From an uncultured Clostridia bacterium (GTDB lineage Bacteria > Bacillota > Clostridia > Christensenellales > HGM11417): DNA of 64,000 bases. The stretch lies in contig CALVJY010000001.1 of NCBI GenBank assembly GCA_944332455.1, positions 123,281-187,280 on the forward strand. The letters are read 5' to 3'. The translations under genes were made by a program, and so were the position numbers. Of the stretch, positions 26,579 through 36,500 are shown piece by piece; the stretch's first letter is position 1; every line of letters starts with the position of its first letter. The notes under the pieces were generated by a model that saw nothing but the letters and a program-made list of their open reading frames with translations, ran no database searches and was not told the DNA's origin.

Positions 26579-28561
26579 TCAGTCGACATTGTGTTTGACG
26601 TTGCCGCTCTGCCCTGTGCCCGAAGAGTTGGTTTCGCTCACCGCGGCAAAGCCTGTCTTCTGTTCGGTCATGTAAAAGAGGTTGTCCTCGATGACGGTAT
26701 CCAGCGCCAGATTCAGACTGACGCCTGCCGCCGTTCCCGTCCGGCTTCCGTCCAGAAACAGGTTGTTCCGGATCAGGCAGTCCCCCGTCCCCGTGAAGGA
26801 GACGCCGGCGTTGTTCCCGCCGTAGAAGAAGTTGTTGAACACCTCGATGCCGGTGATGGTGCCGGCCGTCGTCCCGCCCGTGCCCGAGCAGAACACCGCC
26901 ACGTCCCCGGCAAGCCCCCGGCCCGTATTGTTGCGGATGAACTTGTTGCCGGAAATGACAAAATCCCTGGGCACGATGGCCTCGGCGAAGATGTCCATGA
27001 CGCTGTGGACGGAGATCGCGCCGTGCACCACGTTCAGGAAGGTGTTGTTGGTGATCTGGGAGTTGCGGACCTGCGCCAGGATCCCCCGGTTGCGCTTGTT
27101 GCGGAAGACGCAGTTGTTCACCTTGAGTTCGGGGACCCGGGTGACGTTGCCCACCAGATAACCGTTCAGGCTGTCGTTGATCCGTTTGTCCAGCGTCAGG
27201 GTGGACACCAGCCCCACCCGTCTGACGCCGGTCACGGTGTAGCTGCCGTACAGCGCCATGGTTGCCTTGTCAAAGATCTCGATGACGTCGCCCTCTTCGA
27301 TGGGATAGTCGGTGCTGTTGGAGGCCGAGGTGCAGACCAGTTCTCTGGCGAAATTGCTGGTCACGGTCTTGTAAAAGCTGCAGATGTTGATGGAATCGTC
27401 GTGCGAATTTTCAAACAGGCTGTTGGTCACGAACAGATCGCCGTAGCAGTCGATGGCATGCAGGCAGTCGGCCGTGGCCGTCATCAGACGCCTGCTCCCC
27501 TCCCGCAGACAGTAGTTGGTGTCGTTGAAGTACAGGTTTTCGGTGGACTCGCAGGTCATGGCCATGCCCGCCGAAGCATAGATATTGCAGTCCTCCATGT
27601 AGAAATTTTTGCACTCATCCACCAGGAAGGTGGTGTACTCGTACATGGTGAAAGCGGCCGAGGCCATTTTGCCGATCTCCGGTTTGACAAAGGGCTGGAC
27701 GGTGGAAAAAGTCAGCGTCAGCGTCTTGGTGGCCTCGTCATAGCTGCCGCCCGAGATCATGTTGACCCGGTCTCCGGTGGAGTTGTAGCGCAGCATCCCG
27801 TTGGCATCGGGATAGTAGCAGTCGAATTCCTCGTCGTAGACGTACTCCATGTAGTTGCCGTAGAGGATGGTCCCGTTGTTGTAGTGGTGATCGGTCAGAT
27901 CGAATTCGTCAAAGATCCGGATGGAAATGGTCCGGGCGCTCTCGTCGGCGGCCGTCACCGTCCCCGAAACCGAGGGGCTGATCAGGTAGTCAAAATCGAT
28001 GTTGTTGAAGTGAATGTCGGTGCATCCGTTCAGTTTGACGGCGCTGACCCACTCGGTCATCATCCACTCCGTGACCTCCTCCCCCACGAACCACAGGTCC
28101 GAGATCCCCGAAAAACTGACGGTCTGGCCGAAGCGGTAGACGCCGGCCGGGAAGTAGAGCTGCTTCAGCCCCCCGATCCCCTTCAGGTCCTCCAAAAGCC
28201 TCTGCAGCGCGGGCGCATTGTCCGCCGCGTCCGCCGAAAGGCCGTATTCGGTGACGTCCCGGATCTCCGCGAATTCGGAATCTGCCGGCACGGGATAGAG
28301 GGTCTTGGAAAATTCAGTCTCGGAAACGCCCACTTTTTCAATGTCGGACAGACCGGAAAACTCCTCGCAGGCAAGGGCCGACGAATACACGCTGCCCTTC
28401 AGCTCCCCGAACAGTTGCGTCTGGGAAACGACCGGAAAGGCGGGCTCTTCCGAAGAGCTGTCCGGCGGCAGCTGCGAGCTTTCCGAGGGCGTCCCGCAGG
28501 CCGTCGCCGACAACAGAGTCAGAAGGCCTATTGCCACGGCAAACCATCTCCTTTTTTTCAT
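26579..28561 (-). CDS. Beta-helix lipoprotein, paralogue of the downstream gene
   Basis: A 660-aa lipoprotein with lipobox SATAC (Cys22). Its beta-helix coils follow the same order as in the next gene: LYFPAGVYRFGQTVSFSGIS, VNNCVFRNKRNRGILAQVRN, ITNNTFLNVVHGAISVHSVM and IEVFNNFFYGGNNAGVSFTG. Shared blocks show a duplication, but this copy stops before the CBM9-like domain. GGGAGG lies nine bases before the ATG at 28561; an ATG six codons earlier overlaps that site. The two genes are separated by 13 bp. Probably a surface polysaccharide-binding or -cleaving protein. Catalytic residues cannot be assigned. Confidence 0.8.
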   Translation of the reverse strand: MKKRRWFAVAIGLLTLLSATACGTPSESSQLPPDSSSEEPAFPVVSQTQLFGELKGSVYSSALACEEFSGLSDIEKVGVSETEFSKTLYPVPADSEFAEIRDVTEYGLSADAADNAPALQRLLEDLKGIGGLKQLYFPAGVYRFGQTVSFSGISDLWFVGEEVTEWMMTEWVSAVKLNGCTDIHFNNIDFDYLISPSVSGTVTAADESARTISIRIFDEFDLTDHHYNNGTILYGNYMEYVYDEEFDCYYPDANGMLRYNSTGDRVNMISGGSYDEATKTLTLTFSTVQPFVKPEIGKMASAAFTMYEYTTFLVDECKNFYMEDCNIYASAGMAMTCESTENLYFNDTNYCLREGSRRLMTATADCLHAIDCYGDLFVTNSLFENSHDDSINICSFYKTVTSNFARELVCTSASNSTDYPIEEGDVIEIFDKATMALYGSYTVTGVRRVGLVSTLTLDKRINDSLNGYLVGNVTRVPELKVNNCVFRNKRNRGILAQVRNSQITNNTFLNVVHGAISVHSVMDIFAEAIVPRDFVISGNKFIRNNTGRGLAGDVAVFCSGTGGTTAGTITGIEVFNNFFYGGNNAGVSFTGTGDCLIRNNLFLDGSRTGTAAGVSLNLALDTVIEDNLFYMTEQKTGFAAVSETNSSGTGQSGNVKHNVD

Positions 28562-28619
28562 TTCATCATATCCTCCCATATGATCTTCATTCTCTTCCCG
28601 ACGGGTAAAAAATCCGATC

Positions 28620-30320
28620 TTACCTGCCCTGCAGATACCGCTGGTAGGCCGCTTCGTAAATGCCCAGCAGCCGCTCGTAGTTGTAGCCCTTCATCCCGTC
28701 CACGTAGCTTTGCCATCCCTCGGCCACGGTCTGGTCGGCGTTCCGGACAAAGTCGCTCACCGAGGAACGGACGTACAGGTCAAGATTGGTCCGCAGGCGG
28801 GAGACTTCGGTATACTCGTCCGCATTTGCGAATTTGAGTTCCTCGGGGACCGGCAGCTTGAGATAGGGCATGTAGCGTTCGCTCATGCGGTTGAGGTCGG
28901 TGATGATGGGGTCGTTCATCTTGCCCACGAAGTCATAGCTCCAGTAAAGCGCCGAAGCCGTGCCCACATTGGGGGTGATGGTGGCGCGGTATTCCTCCTG
29001 GGTGCCGGCCCAGTCCGCGGGCACGTGGAAGGTCCAGGAGGTGTGCGCCTCGTCGTCCCAGGTCCAGTCCTCCCCCTCCATGCCGTAGGCGATCAGCTGG
29101 GTCCCGAGTTCGGAATACATGATGTCCAGAAGCCTGGCCACCTCGCGCACGTAAGGAGTTCCGGTCGGGATGGTGGCGCCGGAGGCAGTGAAATTGGAAA
29201 ATCCCCACTGCAGAGGCTCTCCGGTGTAGTACTCGCTGGTCAACGGCCCAAAGGTCACGTACTGATCCTCCAGATCCATGCCCACGGTGATGTAGGCGGC
29301 CGCCGCGCAGAAGGAACCCAACCGTCCGGCATACCCCTTCACCGCCATTTGAGAATCGGTGGTGATGGAGAAGACCTGGTTGTCCAGCAGCCCCTCCTGA
29401 TACATCATGCGGACGGTCTCGAGATATTTCTGATAGGCCTCGGTGACCGGCGTGTAGACCAGGCCGGAACCGTCGTTTTTGACCTCCACGTCCGAAGAGA
29501 CGTAGCCGTAGGCCGCCAGGATGAAGTTGGAAAGATACTCCATGGACTTGGCCGTGACCGGGACCTCGTCGTTTTTGCCGTTGCGGTTGGGGTCGCACTC
29601 CTTGAAGGCCCGCAGCACTTCGATGTACTGTTCCACGGTGGCGATCTCGTCGGCGTCGGGCAGATCGCGGTCGGGATAATCCTCGTTGATGTTGTCGATC
29701 CACTGCTGGTTGATGAACATCTTGAAGGTCAGATCCCGAGGCACGTCGTTGACCGACAGGGTGCTGTACATGTAGCCGTCGTCCAGCATGGCCACCTTTT
29801 TGGCGTCGGTTTCGGTGTCGATGTTGAAGTTTGCGTCCAGCAGGGCCCTGTAGTTGGGCATGTAGTTTTCGATGAGGTTGCCCACATGGATGCCGCCCGC
29901 GGTCAGCTCATCATCGTTGAAGGCCACAAAGGCTCCGAACTGCGAGTAGGCCACCTGCTCGGCCACGGTGTTGTTGAACAGGAACAGGTCGGGCAGATTG
30001 TTTTTGTCCTCCCAGGTGGTGCTTCTGAGGTTGTCATAGGTCGAGACCTCGGCCTCGATGAAGTTGAAGTTCAGATTGGTCAGCTCGGACAGCTTTTGGA
30101 ACATCTTCATCTCCCGGTAGGGGGGATTCATACCGCCGCGAGGGACGAAAATGTCCAGCGTCACCGGCTCTTTGACGATCTGCCAGGGATTTTCGGCCGT
30201 GCCCGCAGGCAGAAAGTTGTCGGGGTCGTAAGTCTCTCCGCCTCCGCACCCGAACAGCGCGGCCGAGGCGCCCGCCATCAGGACCAGGGCGATCAGAAAG
30301 CTCAGGATCTTCCGTTTCAT
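28620..30320 (-). CDS. Sugar ABC transporter solute-binding lipoprotein
   Basis: A 566-aa extracellular binding protein of the large LplA/YtcQ type used for oligosaccharides. The lipobox LFGC gives Cys25. The N-terminal lobe has LPDLFLFNNTVAEQVAYSQFGAF. A calcium-binding-like loop, DPNRNGKNDEVP, occurs near residue 245, as in many relatives. EEYRATITPNVGTASALYW and the C-terminal helices complete the fold. GGAGG lies six bases before the ATG. It sits downstream of both permease genes and upstream of the beta-helix genes. The substrate is presumably an oligosaccharide released by the surface proteins of this locus. Confidence 0.9.
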   Translation of the reverse strand: MKRKILSFLIALVLMAGASAALFGCGGGETYDPDNFLPAGTAENPWQIVKEPVTLDIFVPRGGMNPPYREMKMFQKLSELTNLNFNFIEAEVSTYDNLRSTTWEDKNNLPDLFLFNNTVAEQVAYSQFGAFVAFNDDELTAGGIHVGNLIENYMPNYRALLDANFNIDTETDAKKVAMLDDGYMYSTLSVNDVPRDLTFKMFINQQWIDNINEDYPDRDLPDADEIATVEQYIEVLRAFKECDPNRNGKNDEVPVTAKSMEYLSNFILAAYGYVSSDVEVKNDGSGLVYTPVTEAYQKYLETVRMMYQEGLLDNQVFSITTDSQMAVKGYAGRLGSFCAAAAYITVGMDLEDQYVTFGPLTSEYYTGEPLQWGFSNFTASGATIPTGTPYVREVARLLDIMYSELGTQLIAYGMEGEDWTWDDEAHTSWTFHVPADWAGTQEEYRATITPNVGTASALYWSYDFVGKMNDPIITDLNRMSERYMPYLKLPVPEELKFANADEYTEVSRLRTNLDLYVRSSVSDFVRNADQTVAEGWQSYVDGMKGYNYERLLGIYEAAYQRYLQGR

Positions 30321-30369
30321 CTGTTACCTCCGTATTCAAATTGACCAAAGGCCTTGCGGGCCTTCATTT

Positions 30370-31251
30370 TTATCCCTTCACGCCGCCCACCATCAGTCCC
30401 TTTTCGAAGAAACGCTGGAAGAAGGGGTACAGGAACAGGATGGGGGCCGAAGACACCACGATGGTGACGTATTTCAGAGATTCGCTCAGGAGCGCCTGCT
30501 CGCCGCTGCCGATGGATCCGCCGATGTTGCCGGTGTCGTTGGCGATCAGGATGTTCTGCAGCACCCGCTGCAGCGGGTAAAGATCGTCGTTCCACATGTA
30601 CATCAGCGAGTTGAAGTAGGCGTTCCAGTAGCCCACGATGGCGTACAGAGTCATGACCGCCAGAATGGGTTTGCACAGCGGCAGCACGATGGACCAGAAC
30701 AGCCGCACGTTGGAGCAGCCGTCGATCATGGCGGCCTCCTGCAGCTCCCATGGAATGGAGGAAGTGATGTAGGTGCGGATGATGATCAGGTTGTAGATGC
30801 CCACGCAGCCGGGAATGATCATGGCCCATCTGGTGTTCAGCATCCCCAGGGCCTTGACCACCAGGTAGGTGGGGATCAGACCGCCGTTGATGAACATGGT
30901 CAGCACAAAGTAAAAGCTGAAAAAGTTCCGGCCCTTCAGATCCCTCCGGGAGAGCGGATAGGCCGCCGTAAACTGCAAAACCAGCTGCAAAACCGTGCCG
31001 ACGGCGGTGTAGATCAGGGTGTTCATGTAGCCCCGCAGGATGCTCTCTTCCCGGAACACCCTGGCGTAGCTTTCCAGGGAAAACTCTACCGGCCAAAGTC
31101 CGACGGCTCCCCGGTTGACCGCGTCCGCCGAGGAAAAGGAATTGGCCAGCACGTGCAGCAAGGGGAGCAGGGTGACAAAGGCATACAGCCCCATCAGGAT
31201 CAGGATGACCCAGTTGAAAACCTTGTCCTTTCCTCTGTTTTCGATCATCAT
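30370..31251 (-). CDS. Carbohydrate ABC transporter permease (LplC/YtcP type)
   Basis: A 293-aa inner permease subunit with six hydrophobic helices. The coupling EAA loop reads ELQEAAMIDGCSNVRLFWSIVLPLCKP near residue 190. The C-terminus FFEKGLMVGGVKG is a hallmark of this permease class. The start MMIENRGKDK follows AAAGGAGG. The upstream permease stops 13 bp before. No ATPase gene is in the operon, so a shared MsmX-like ATPase elsewhere is expected, as is usual in Gram-positive LplABC-type importers. Confidence 0.93.
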   Translation of the reverse strand: MMIENRGKDKVFNWVILILMGLYAFVTLLPLLHVLANSFSSADAVNRGAVGLWPVEFSLESYARVFREESILRGYMNTLIYTAVGTVLQLVLQFTAAYPLSRRDLKGRNFFSFYFVLTMFINGGLIPTYLVVKALGMLNTRWAMIIPGCVGIYNLIIIRTYITSSIPWELQEAAMIDGCSNVRLFWSIVLPLCKPILAVMTLYAIVGYWNAYFNSLMYMWNDDLYPLQRVLQNILIANDTGNIGGSIGSGEQALLSESLKYVTIVVSSAPILFLYPFFQRFFEKGLMVGGVKG

Positions 31252-31264
31252 ATCCTCTCCTCCT

Positions 31265-32251
31265 TTACCACAGCGAGGTCTCGCTCACCCGGCGGGAGAT
31301 CAGGTTGGCCGTCACCAGCAGGATGATGTTGATGACCGAGTTGAACAGGCCGATGGCCGCGGCGTAGCTGTACTCCGGCAGCCGGCTGCCCAACGACACC
31401 CGGTAGACGTAGGTCGAAATGATCTCGGAGACCGCCAGCGTGCTGTCCGTCTGCATCAGGTAGACCTTTTCGAAGCCCACCGACAGCATGTTGCCGATGG
31501 AGAGAATGAACATGATGATGGCCATGGGCAGGATGGCGGGCAGATTGATACACCAGATCCTGCGCAGACGGCCGGCCCCGTCGATGACGGCGGCCTCGTG
31601 CAGATTCTGATCCACGTTGGACAGGGTCCCCACATAGATGATGGCCCACCAGCCCAGGCCCTGCCACAGCCCCGAGGCCACATAGATGAACGCGAACAGG
31701 TTTTGGGACTCCATCAGATTGGATCGGGTGCCGCCGAAAGCGGCGATGATGTTGTTAAAGATCCCCCGCTCCAGATCGGAAAAACTGAACAGCATCCCCA
31801 CGACCACGACCACCGAGATAAAGTAAGGGGCGTAGGAGATGGTCTGCACCGTCTTTTTGAACCAGCCCACCCGGATCTCGTTGATCATCAGGGCCAGGAT
31901 GATGGGCAGCACGGTGTTGAAGGCGATAGAAGCTACGCTCAGCACCAGCGTGTTGCGGACGATGGCCCAGAAATTCGGCAGGGTGACAAAGCTGTAAAAG
32001 TGTTCGAATCCCCCCATCCCCGCCCAGGGGCTCTGAAAGATGCCCTGAAAGGAATTGTAATCCTTGAAGGCGATGATCAGCCCGCCCATGGGCAGATAGT
32101 GCAGCAAAAACACATAGACCACGGTGGGCAGAAGCAGCAGATAGAGGGAAAGATTCCGGAATCGACGTCCGGACGGCCGCCTTTTGACGGTTCCCTCCGC
32201 CTGCTGAGGCAGAGAGGAAGTAATCAGATCTGTTTTCTGCGGATGGCTCAT
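31265..32251 (-). CDS. Sugar ABC transporter permease (LplB type)
   Basis: A 328-aa permease. After a 30-residue cytoplasmic tail come helices beginning LSLYLLLLPTVVYVFLLHYLPMGG, then IIAFKDYNSFQGIFQSPWAG, both typical of LplB. The EAA loop is NLHEAAVIDGAGRLRRIWCINLPAILP near residue 220. The protein ends in SRRVSETSLW, a usual LplB tail. The ATG at 32251 is preferred over a GTG one codon earlier; GGAG is nine bases upstream. First gene of the leftward operon, about 145 bp after its promoter. Confidence 0.93.
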   Translation of the reverse strand: MSHPQKTDLITSSLPQQAEGTVKRRPSGRRFRNLSLYLLLLPTVVYVFLLHYLPMGGLIIAFKDYNSFQGIFQSPWAGMGGFEHFYSFVTLPNFWAIVRNTLVLSVASIAFNTVLPIILALMINEIRVGWFKKTVQTISYAPYFISVVVVVGMLFSFSDLERGIFNNIIAAFGGTRSNLMESQNLFAFIYVASGLWQGLGWWAIIYVGTLSNVDQNLHEAAVIDGAGRLRRIWCINLPAILPMAIIMFILSIGNMLSVGFEKVYLMQTDSTLAVSEIISTYVYRVSLGSRLPEYSYAAAIGLFNSVINIILLVTANLISRRVSETSLW

Positions 32252-32399
32252 CACAATTTCTCCACATATTCCGACGGATATTCACAGAGGAAGCATGTCC
32301 CGGTCCGCTTCCCCGCGCCCGGAGAAAGGGAAGCCATTGGATCCGGTCCGGAAGCGGAAAACGTTCCCCCTTGCTTCCGAGCGTACTCATTTCAGATCC

Positions 32400-32462
32400 A
32401 TTATAACAAACTCAAAGAAGAATTTCCATACATAAAAAAATCCAAAGCATGCAGATTTTTAA
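32400..32462 (-). promoter_or_regulatory. Promoter and conserved upstream block of the ABC/beta-helix operon
   Basis: On the reverse strand: TTAAAAATCTGCATG (32448-32462), 15 bp, then TGTATGGAAA, 17 bp, then TATAAT (32400-32405). The TGGAAA acts as a weak -35. The same two blocks, with the same three spacings, occur before the second operon at 41179-41241, so they are likely activator sites. The best candidate activator is the divergent AraC protein. Confidence 0.78.
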
Positions 32463-32543
32463 CTAAAATCAGCTCGCTGACGAAAAGTCAAGTAGTTTTA
32501 TAGAATTTTTTTAGAAGTTCAAAAAAAATTTTTCTGTAAGGTA

Positions 32544-32572
32544 TTTACTTTTTTGAGCAAATGCGCTATAAT
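32544..32572 (+). promoter_or_regulatory. Promoter of the AraC regulator gene
   Basis: TTTACT (32544-32549), 17 bp, TATAAT (32567-32572). The predicted transcript starts within a base or two of the ATG at 32580. Confidence 0.65.
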
Positions 32573-32579
32573 AGAGGAC

Positions 32580-33440
32580 ATGAAAGACAGCTATGATTTT
32601 TTGAAAAACACCATATATTTCAAATTTCTTCCCCAGGAACTGAACCTCAGCATTCTGCCCATCATTCTGGGGTTTGAACGCTGTCATCCCAACAAGGGCG
32701 TAATCGGTCCCCTGACCAAGTCCCATCACATCCTGCACTTTGTGATCAGCGGACGGGGATTCTACACCCTGGAGGGTCAGACCTTCAATGTGTCGGAAGG
32801 AGATCTTTTCCTCATTCCCCCGGAATGCCGGATCAGCTACCGTCCGGATCCCGAAGATCCCTGGCAGTACATGTGGCTGGAATTCAGCGGAAGCGAGTGC
32901 AAAAACCTCTGCGAACAGGCCATGCTTACGCCCAAGACCCCGCTTTATCATCCCCAAAGCGAAGAAATTTTCAGGCACATGGCGGACATGATCGAGGAGA
33001 GCATCACCAGCAGCGAGAGCGGAGTCACGATCAACTGCGCGGGGCACATGCTCTGCATTTTCGGCCAGCTGATCCGCGAGCGGAATTTCAGTTCCGAACA
33101 TGTCCTCTCCCGGGGCGAAGCCAAGATCCAGCCCGTTCTTGAATACATCGAGCGGAATCTCGGGGATGAATCGCTCTCGGTGGAGCAGGTGGCCCGCCAG
33201 ATGAATTTTTCGGTCCCCTATCTTTCCAGGATTTTCAAGGCTTTCATGGGGCTTTCCCCCACCAAGTACATCATCGAGCGCCGCATGCGCAAGGCCTGCG
33301 CCATGCTGGAATCCAAGGCCTTTACCGTCTCTGAAATTGCTGCGGCCGTGGGCTACAATTCTCCCTTTTATTTTTCCAACGAGTTCAAAAAGCGGGTCGG
33401 GATCACGCCTTCGCAATACCACGCTCAGGCCAAAGAGTGA
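32580..33440 (+). CDS. AraC-family regulator of the glycan locus
   Basis: A 286-aa transcription regulator. The N-terminal cupin-like sensor covers about residues 35-120 (HHILHFVISGRGFYTLEGQTFNVSEGDLFLIPPE). The C-terminal double HTH covers about 185-286 (LSVEQVARQMNFSVPYLSRIFKAFMGLSPTKYIIERRM and FTVSEIAAAVGYNSPFYFSNEFKKRVGITPSQY), which is classic AraC. It is divergent from the ABC operon, whose promoter shares its blocks with the operon at 40857. That makes it the likely regulator of both. The ATG at 32580 is only seven bases after the -10, implying a leaderless transcript; a TTG at 32553 is the alternative. It shares a bidirectional terminator with the convergent operon. Confidence 0.9.
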   Translation: MKDSYDFLKNTIYFKFLPQELNLSILPIILGFERCHPNKGVIGPLTKSHHILHFVISGRGFYTLEGQTFNVSEGDLFLIPPECRISYRPDPEDPWQYMWLEFSGSECKNLCEQAMLTPKTPLYHPQSEEIFRHMADMIEESITSSESGVTINCAGHMLCIFGQLIRERNFSSEHVLSRGEAKIQPVLEYIERNLGDESLSVEQVARQMNFSVPYLSRIFKAFMGLSPTKYIIERRMRKACAMLESKAFTVSEIAAAVGYNSPFYFSNEFKKRVGITPSQYHAQAKE

Positions 33441-33466
33441 CCTTCCGGATCTTATAAAAAAGAGTT

Positions 33467-33506
33467 AACAGAGCATCAGCCCGATCGGGCCGATGCTCTG
33501 TTTTCT
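33467..33506. terminator. Bidirectional terminator between araC-type gene and FIVAR operon
   Basis: AACAGAGCATC (33467-33477) pairs with GATGCTCTGTT (33492-33502) over an inner GCCCGATCGGGC. T-runs follow on both strands, so it serves the two convergent units. Confidence 0.88.
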
Positions 33507-33579
33507 TTCTGTCTTTCCCGAAATTCCCCTTGCTTCGTCCACGGCCGAAGGGCCTCACCCGTCAAGGCAGGGAACGAAT

Positions 33580-36500
33580 TCAGTTCTTTTCGAGAAAGGA
33601 CTGCATGTAATCGAGCAGCGCGTCGGCGAGGGTCTGGGATTCCGTTCCGCAGCCGATCATCAGTTCAGCCGTCCGGATCAGTTCCTCCAGCTCCGCCCTT
33701 TTCAGTTCGCTCCAGCCGGCCGTGTCCAAAGCTCTCAGTTCGGCCAAAGAGGCCTCGACAAGGCTTAAGTCGCACAGCGGAGTCAGTCCGTCCAGGGCCG
33801 CTTTCAGCCCGGCCGCGGCATCGTCGATCTCTTTCTGCGACAGGAGATGATCCTCCAGCATGCCGGCGCACTCTTCCCTCAGCTCCAGGATCGCCGAAAT
33901 TTCGCTTCCGGCATACTTCGTCCAATCCAGGCGGTCCGCCCGGTCGATCTGAGCCTGAAGTTCGTCCAACTCCAGCGGCGTGACCCGGACCAGAGCCTGC
34001 ATGGCGCCGTAGAGCCGCATGATCCCCACGCCGAGATCGCTCTGACGGGCGTAATCGTCGGTCAGGTTGCCCTTGGCCATGATCAGATCGTTTTCCACTG
34101 CCTTCCACGATTCCGGCGTAAAGTCGGCCGGATTGAGCGCTTCGGCCTGGGCGACCAGGGCGCTCAGTTCGCTCTTGTCCAGCTGATACTTGACAAAAAC
34201 CCGTGCCTGCGCCGAAATGTCATAGAGGTTCTTTACGCCTTCCGGGAGCTCCCGGATGACCCCGTAGATGTTGTTGAATCCTACCTTTTTGCGGTCATAG
34301 GCCGAAAAATCCCAATCCACGGCGAGAGGTATAATATTCCCCTCGTTGTCGTAGAATTCCACCGTTTCGGGCAGTCTTCTTTGAATGTAGTCCTGCTCGG
34401 TAAAGAGCTCCACCGGCAGAATGAAGTCGAGGTTGTAGCCGGAAATGATCCGCTCTTTTTCGAGATGCTCGGCCGCAAAGCCCTGGATCTTGACCTCGCT
34501 GAAGGACGCCGGCACCACACCGGAGAACAGGGCAAAATAGCCTTCTCCGACCGCGAAGTCGTCCTGGACCGCAGCCAGCACGCTGATGCCGTTGACGCTG
34601 ACCGTGATCATGTTGTCCGCAGCCGTGACCTTGAACAGGAAGGGCTGCGTGGCGTCAAACCCCTGCAGGACGTTTTCTTTCAGCAGGTATTCCGCATAGT
34701 CGTGCCAGATCAGCACCGTGCCGTTCTGGCGGATCCCCACAATGACGCCGGACTGATCCGGACCGGATTTCCAGAGTTCAAATCCCACGAAGCCGTAGTT
34801 GCCGGAGGTCGGCTGGGTCATCCGGATGACGGCCTCGGCCATCAGACCGGTGTAGGTCTGCCCGGTGTAGACATAGCTTCCCAGCCATTCGTGCTCGGAG
34901 GGATCGTAGGGAGCGGACTGACTGAACACGCCGTCCTGCAGTTCCCACTGCCCGGCGCCGCTCGCCGTCCAGTCCTGATCCTGCCCGGCAGACAGATCGG
35001 TGTCGTAATCAAAGGTGTTGTAGACTTCGATCTCGGTGTAGATACTGCGGAAATCAGACTCGCTGTACACCCGTACAAAGCGGGCGGTCCGGGGTTCGAA
35101 GGTGACGACGATGCGGCCTTCCTCGACGGTGTAGTTCTGTTCTCCCAGCTCGAAGACCTTGACGCCGTCCGAAAAATCGGCCTCTTGCGCCACTTCCACC
35201 CGCAGAGCGTCGATGCGGTCGTTCTTGTAGATGTCCAGCTTTACCGTGTCGATCTCGAAGTTTTTGCCGAGATCAACGGTGGCCGTACCGTAGCTGTCCC
35301 GGGCCGTTGCGATGGTCTGCCGGTAATCGGACACGCCGTCGGTCAGCCAGACTGTGGTCGGCGTTTCGTAGCAGCGATACCCCTCAAAGGGGGCGGACAG
35401 CGTCACGCTTTTGCCGAAGGCCACATTTCCCCGGTCCCGCAGGATCAGATAATCCAGATCCAGGACCTCGCTGACCTCCTCTCCCCGCACTGCGACTGCC
35501 CGCAGGGTGATCTTGGCGAAGCTGTCTTCCGCGCCCAGGACCAGAGGGCCCTCGTAGCGGGCGGAATCCACGGTGGGATAGCTGCCGTCCAGCGTGTAAA
35601 AGATCTCCGCGTCTTCGTCCGCCGTCAGGGCGACTTCCTGTATTCCGACATAGCTGCCCGAGGCCAGGCTGGCCTGAGGCGCCTTGAGGGCTTCCGGGAT
35701 GACGATATCCCCGTTCAGCTTGATCAGTCTGCCGTCGCCGGGATCCAGCGTGAAAGAGATCATGCCCTCCCGGATCTCCAGAGGTTCATACTCTCCGGTC
35801 TCGGCCGAGCAGAGCTCCAGGCTCTCGATGCCGGCCCGGTCCGAAACGTAAAAGCTGACGTTCTGGCTCTTTTCGTAGCTCTTGTTGACGATCATCAGGT
35901 GATCGGCGAAATCCCCCTTGCCCTCCATGTAGGAGATCAGCAGGTCCGCCGAACTGTCGGTGGGCTGAATGATCCAGTTTTTGGGGAGATACTCCACCCC
36001 TCCGACTTCTCCGGCCGTATGGTAGACATGCGCGGCGTCCAGCTGCATGAGCGAGGGACCCAGGGCCCTCATCTCGTAGTTCAGCTCCACAGCCGGCTCC
36101 AGCAGATCGGTGGGCTCGCCGGCTGCGGAGTAGATGAAGTCCTGCATCCCCTCGCCGCCTTCACTGGGCGGCACATAGGCGGGAGCCACCCAGTTGAACC
36201 AGGACAGCGCCTTGAATCCATAGGCGAGGTAGGTGTAGATGTTCCAGCGGAGCTCCTCCTTGGTCGGCCGGCGGGTGGAGTTCCAGCTGCCCGACTGGGG
36301 AAAGCCGTGCGTCTTGATCTTGCCGTTTTCGTAGGCCACTTTGCGCATGACTTCCAGGTCTGAGAAGTAGGAGGCCGAGTCGCCCTGCGCCCCGAAGGGA
36401 TAGTGATCGTGGCTGAGATATTCCAGATTTTCAGGGCCGGCTTCCCGGACCCAGGTCGAGACATAGTGCTCGTAGTCCCCGCCCATCGCGGCCGTTCCCA

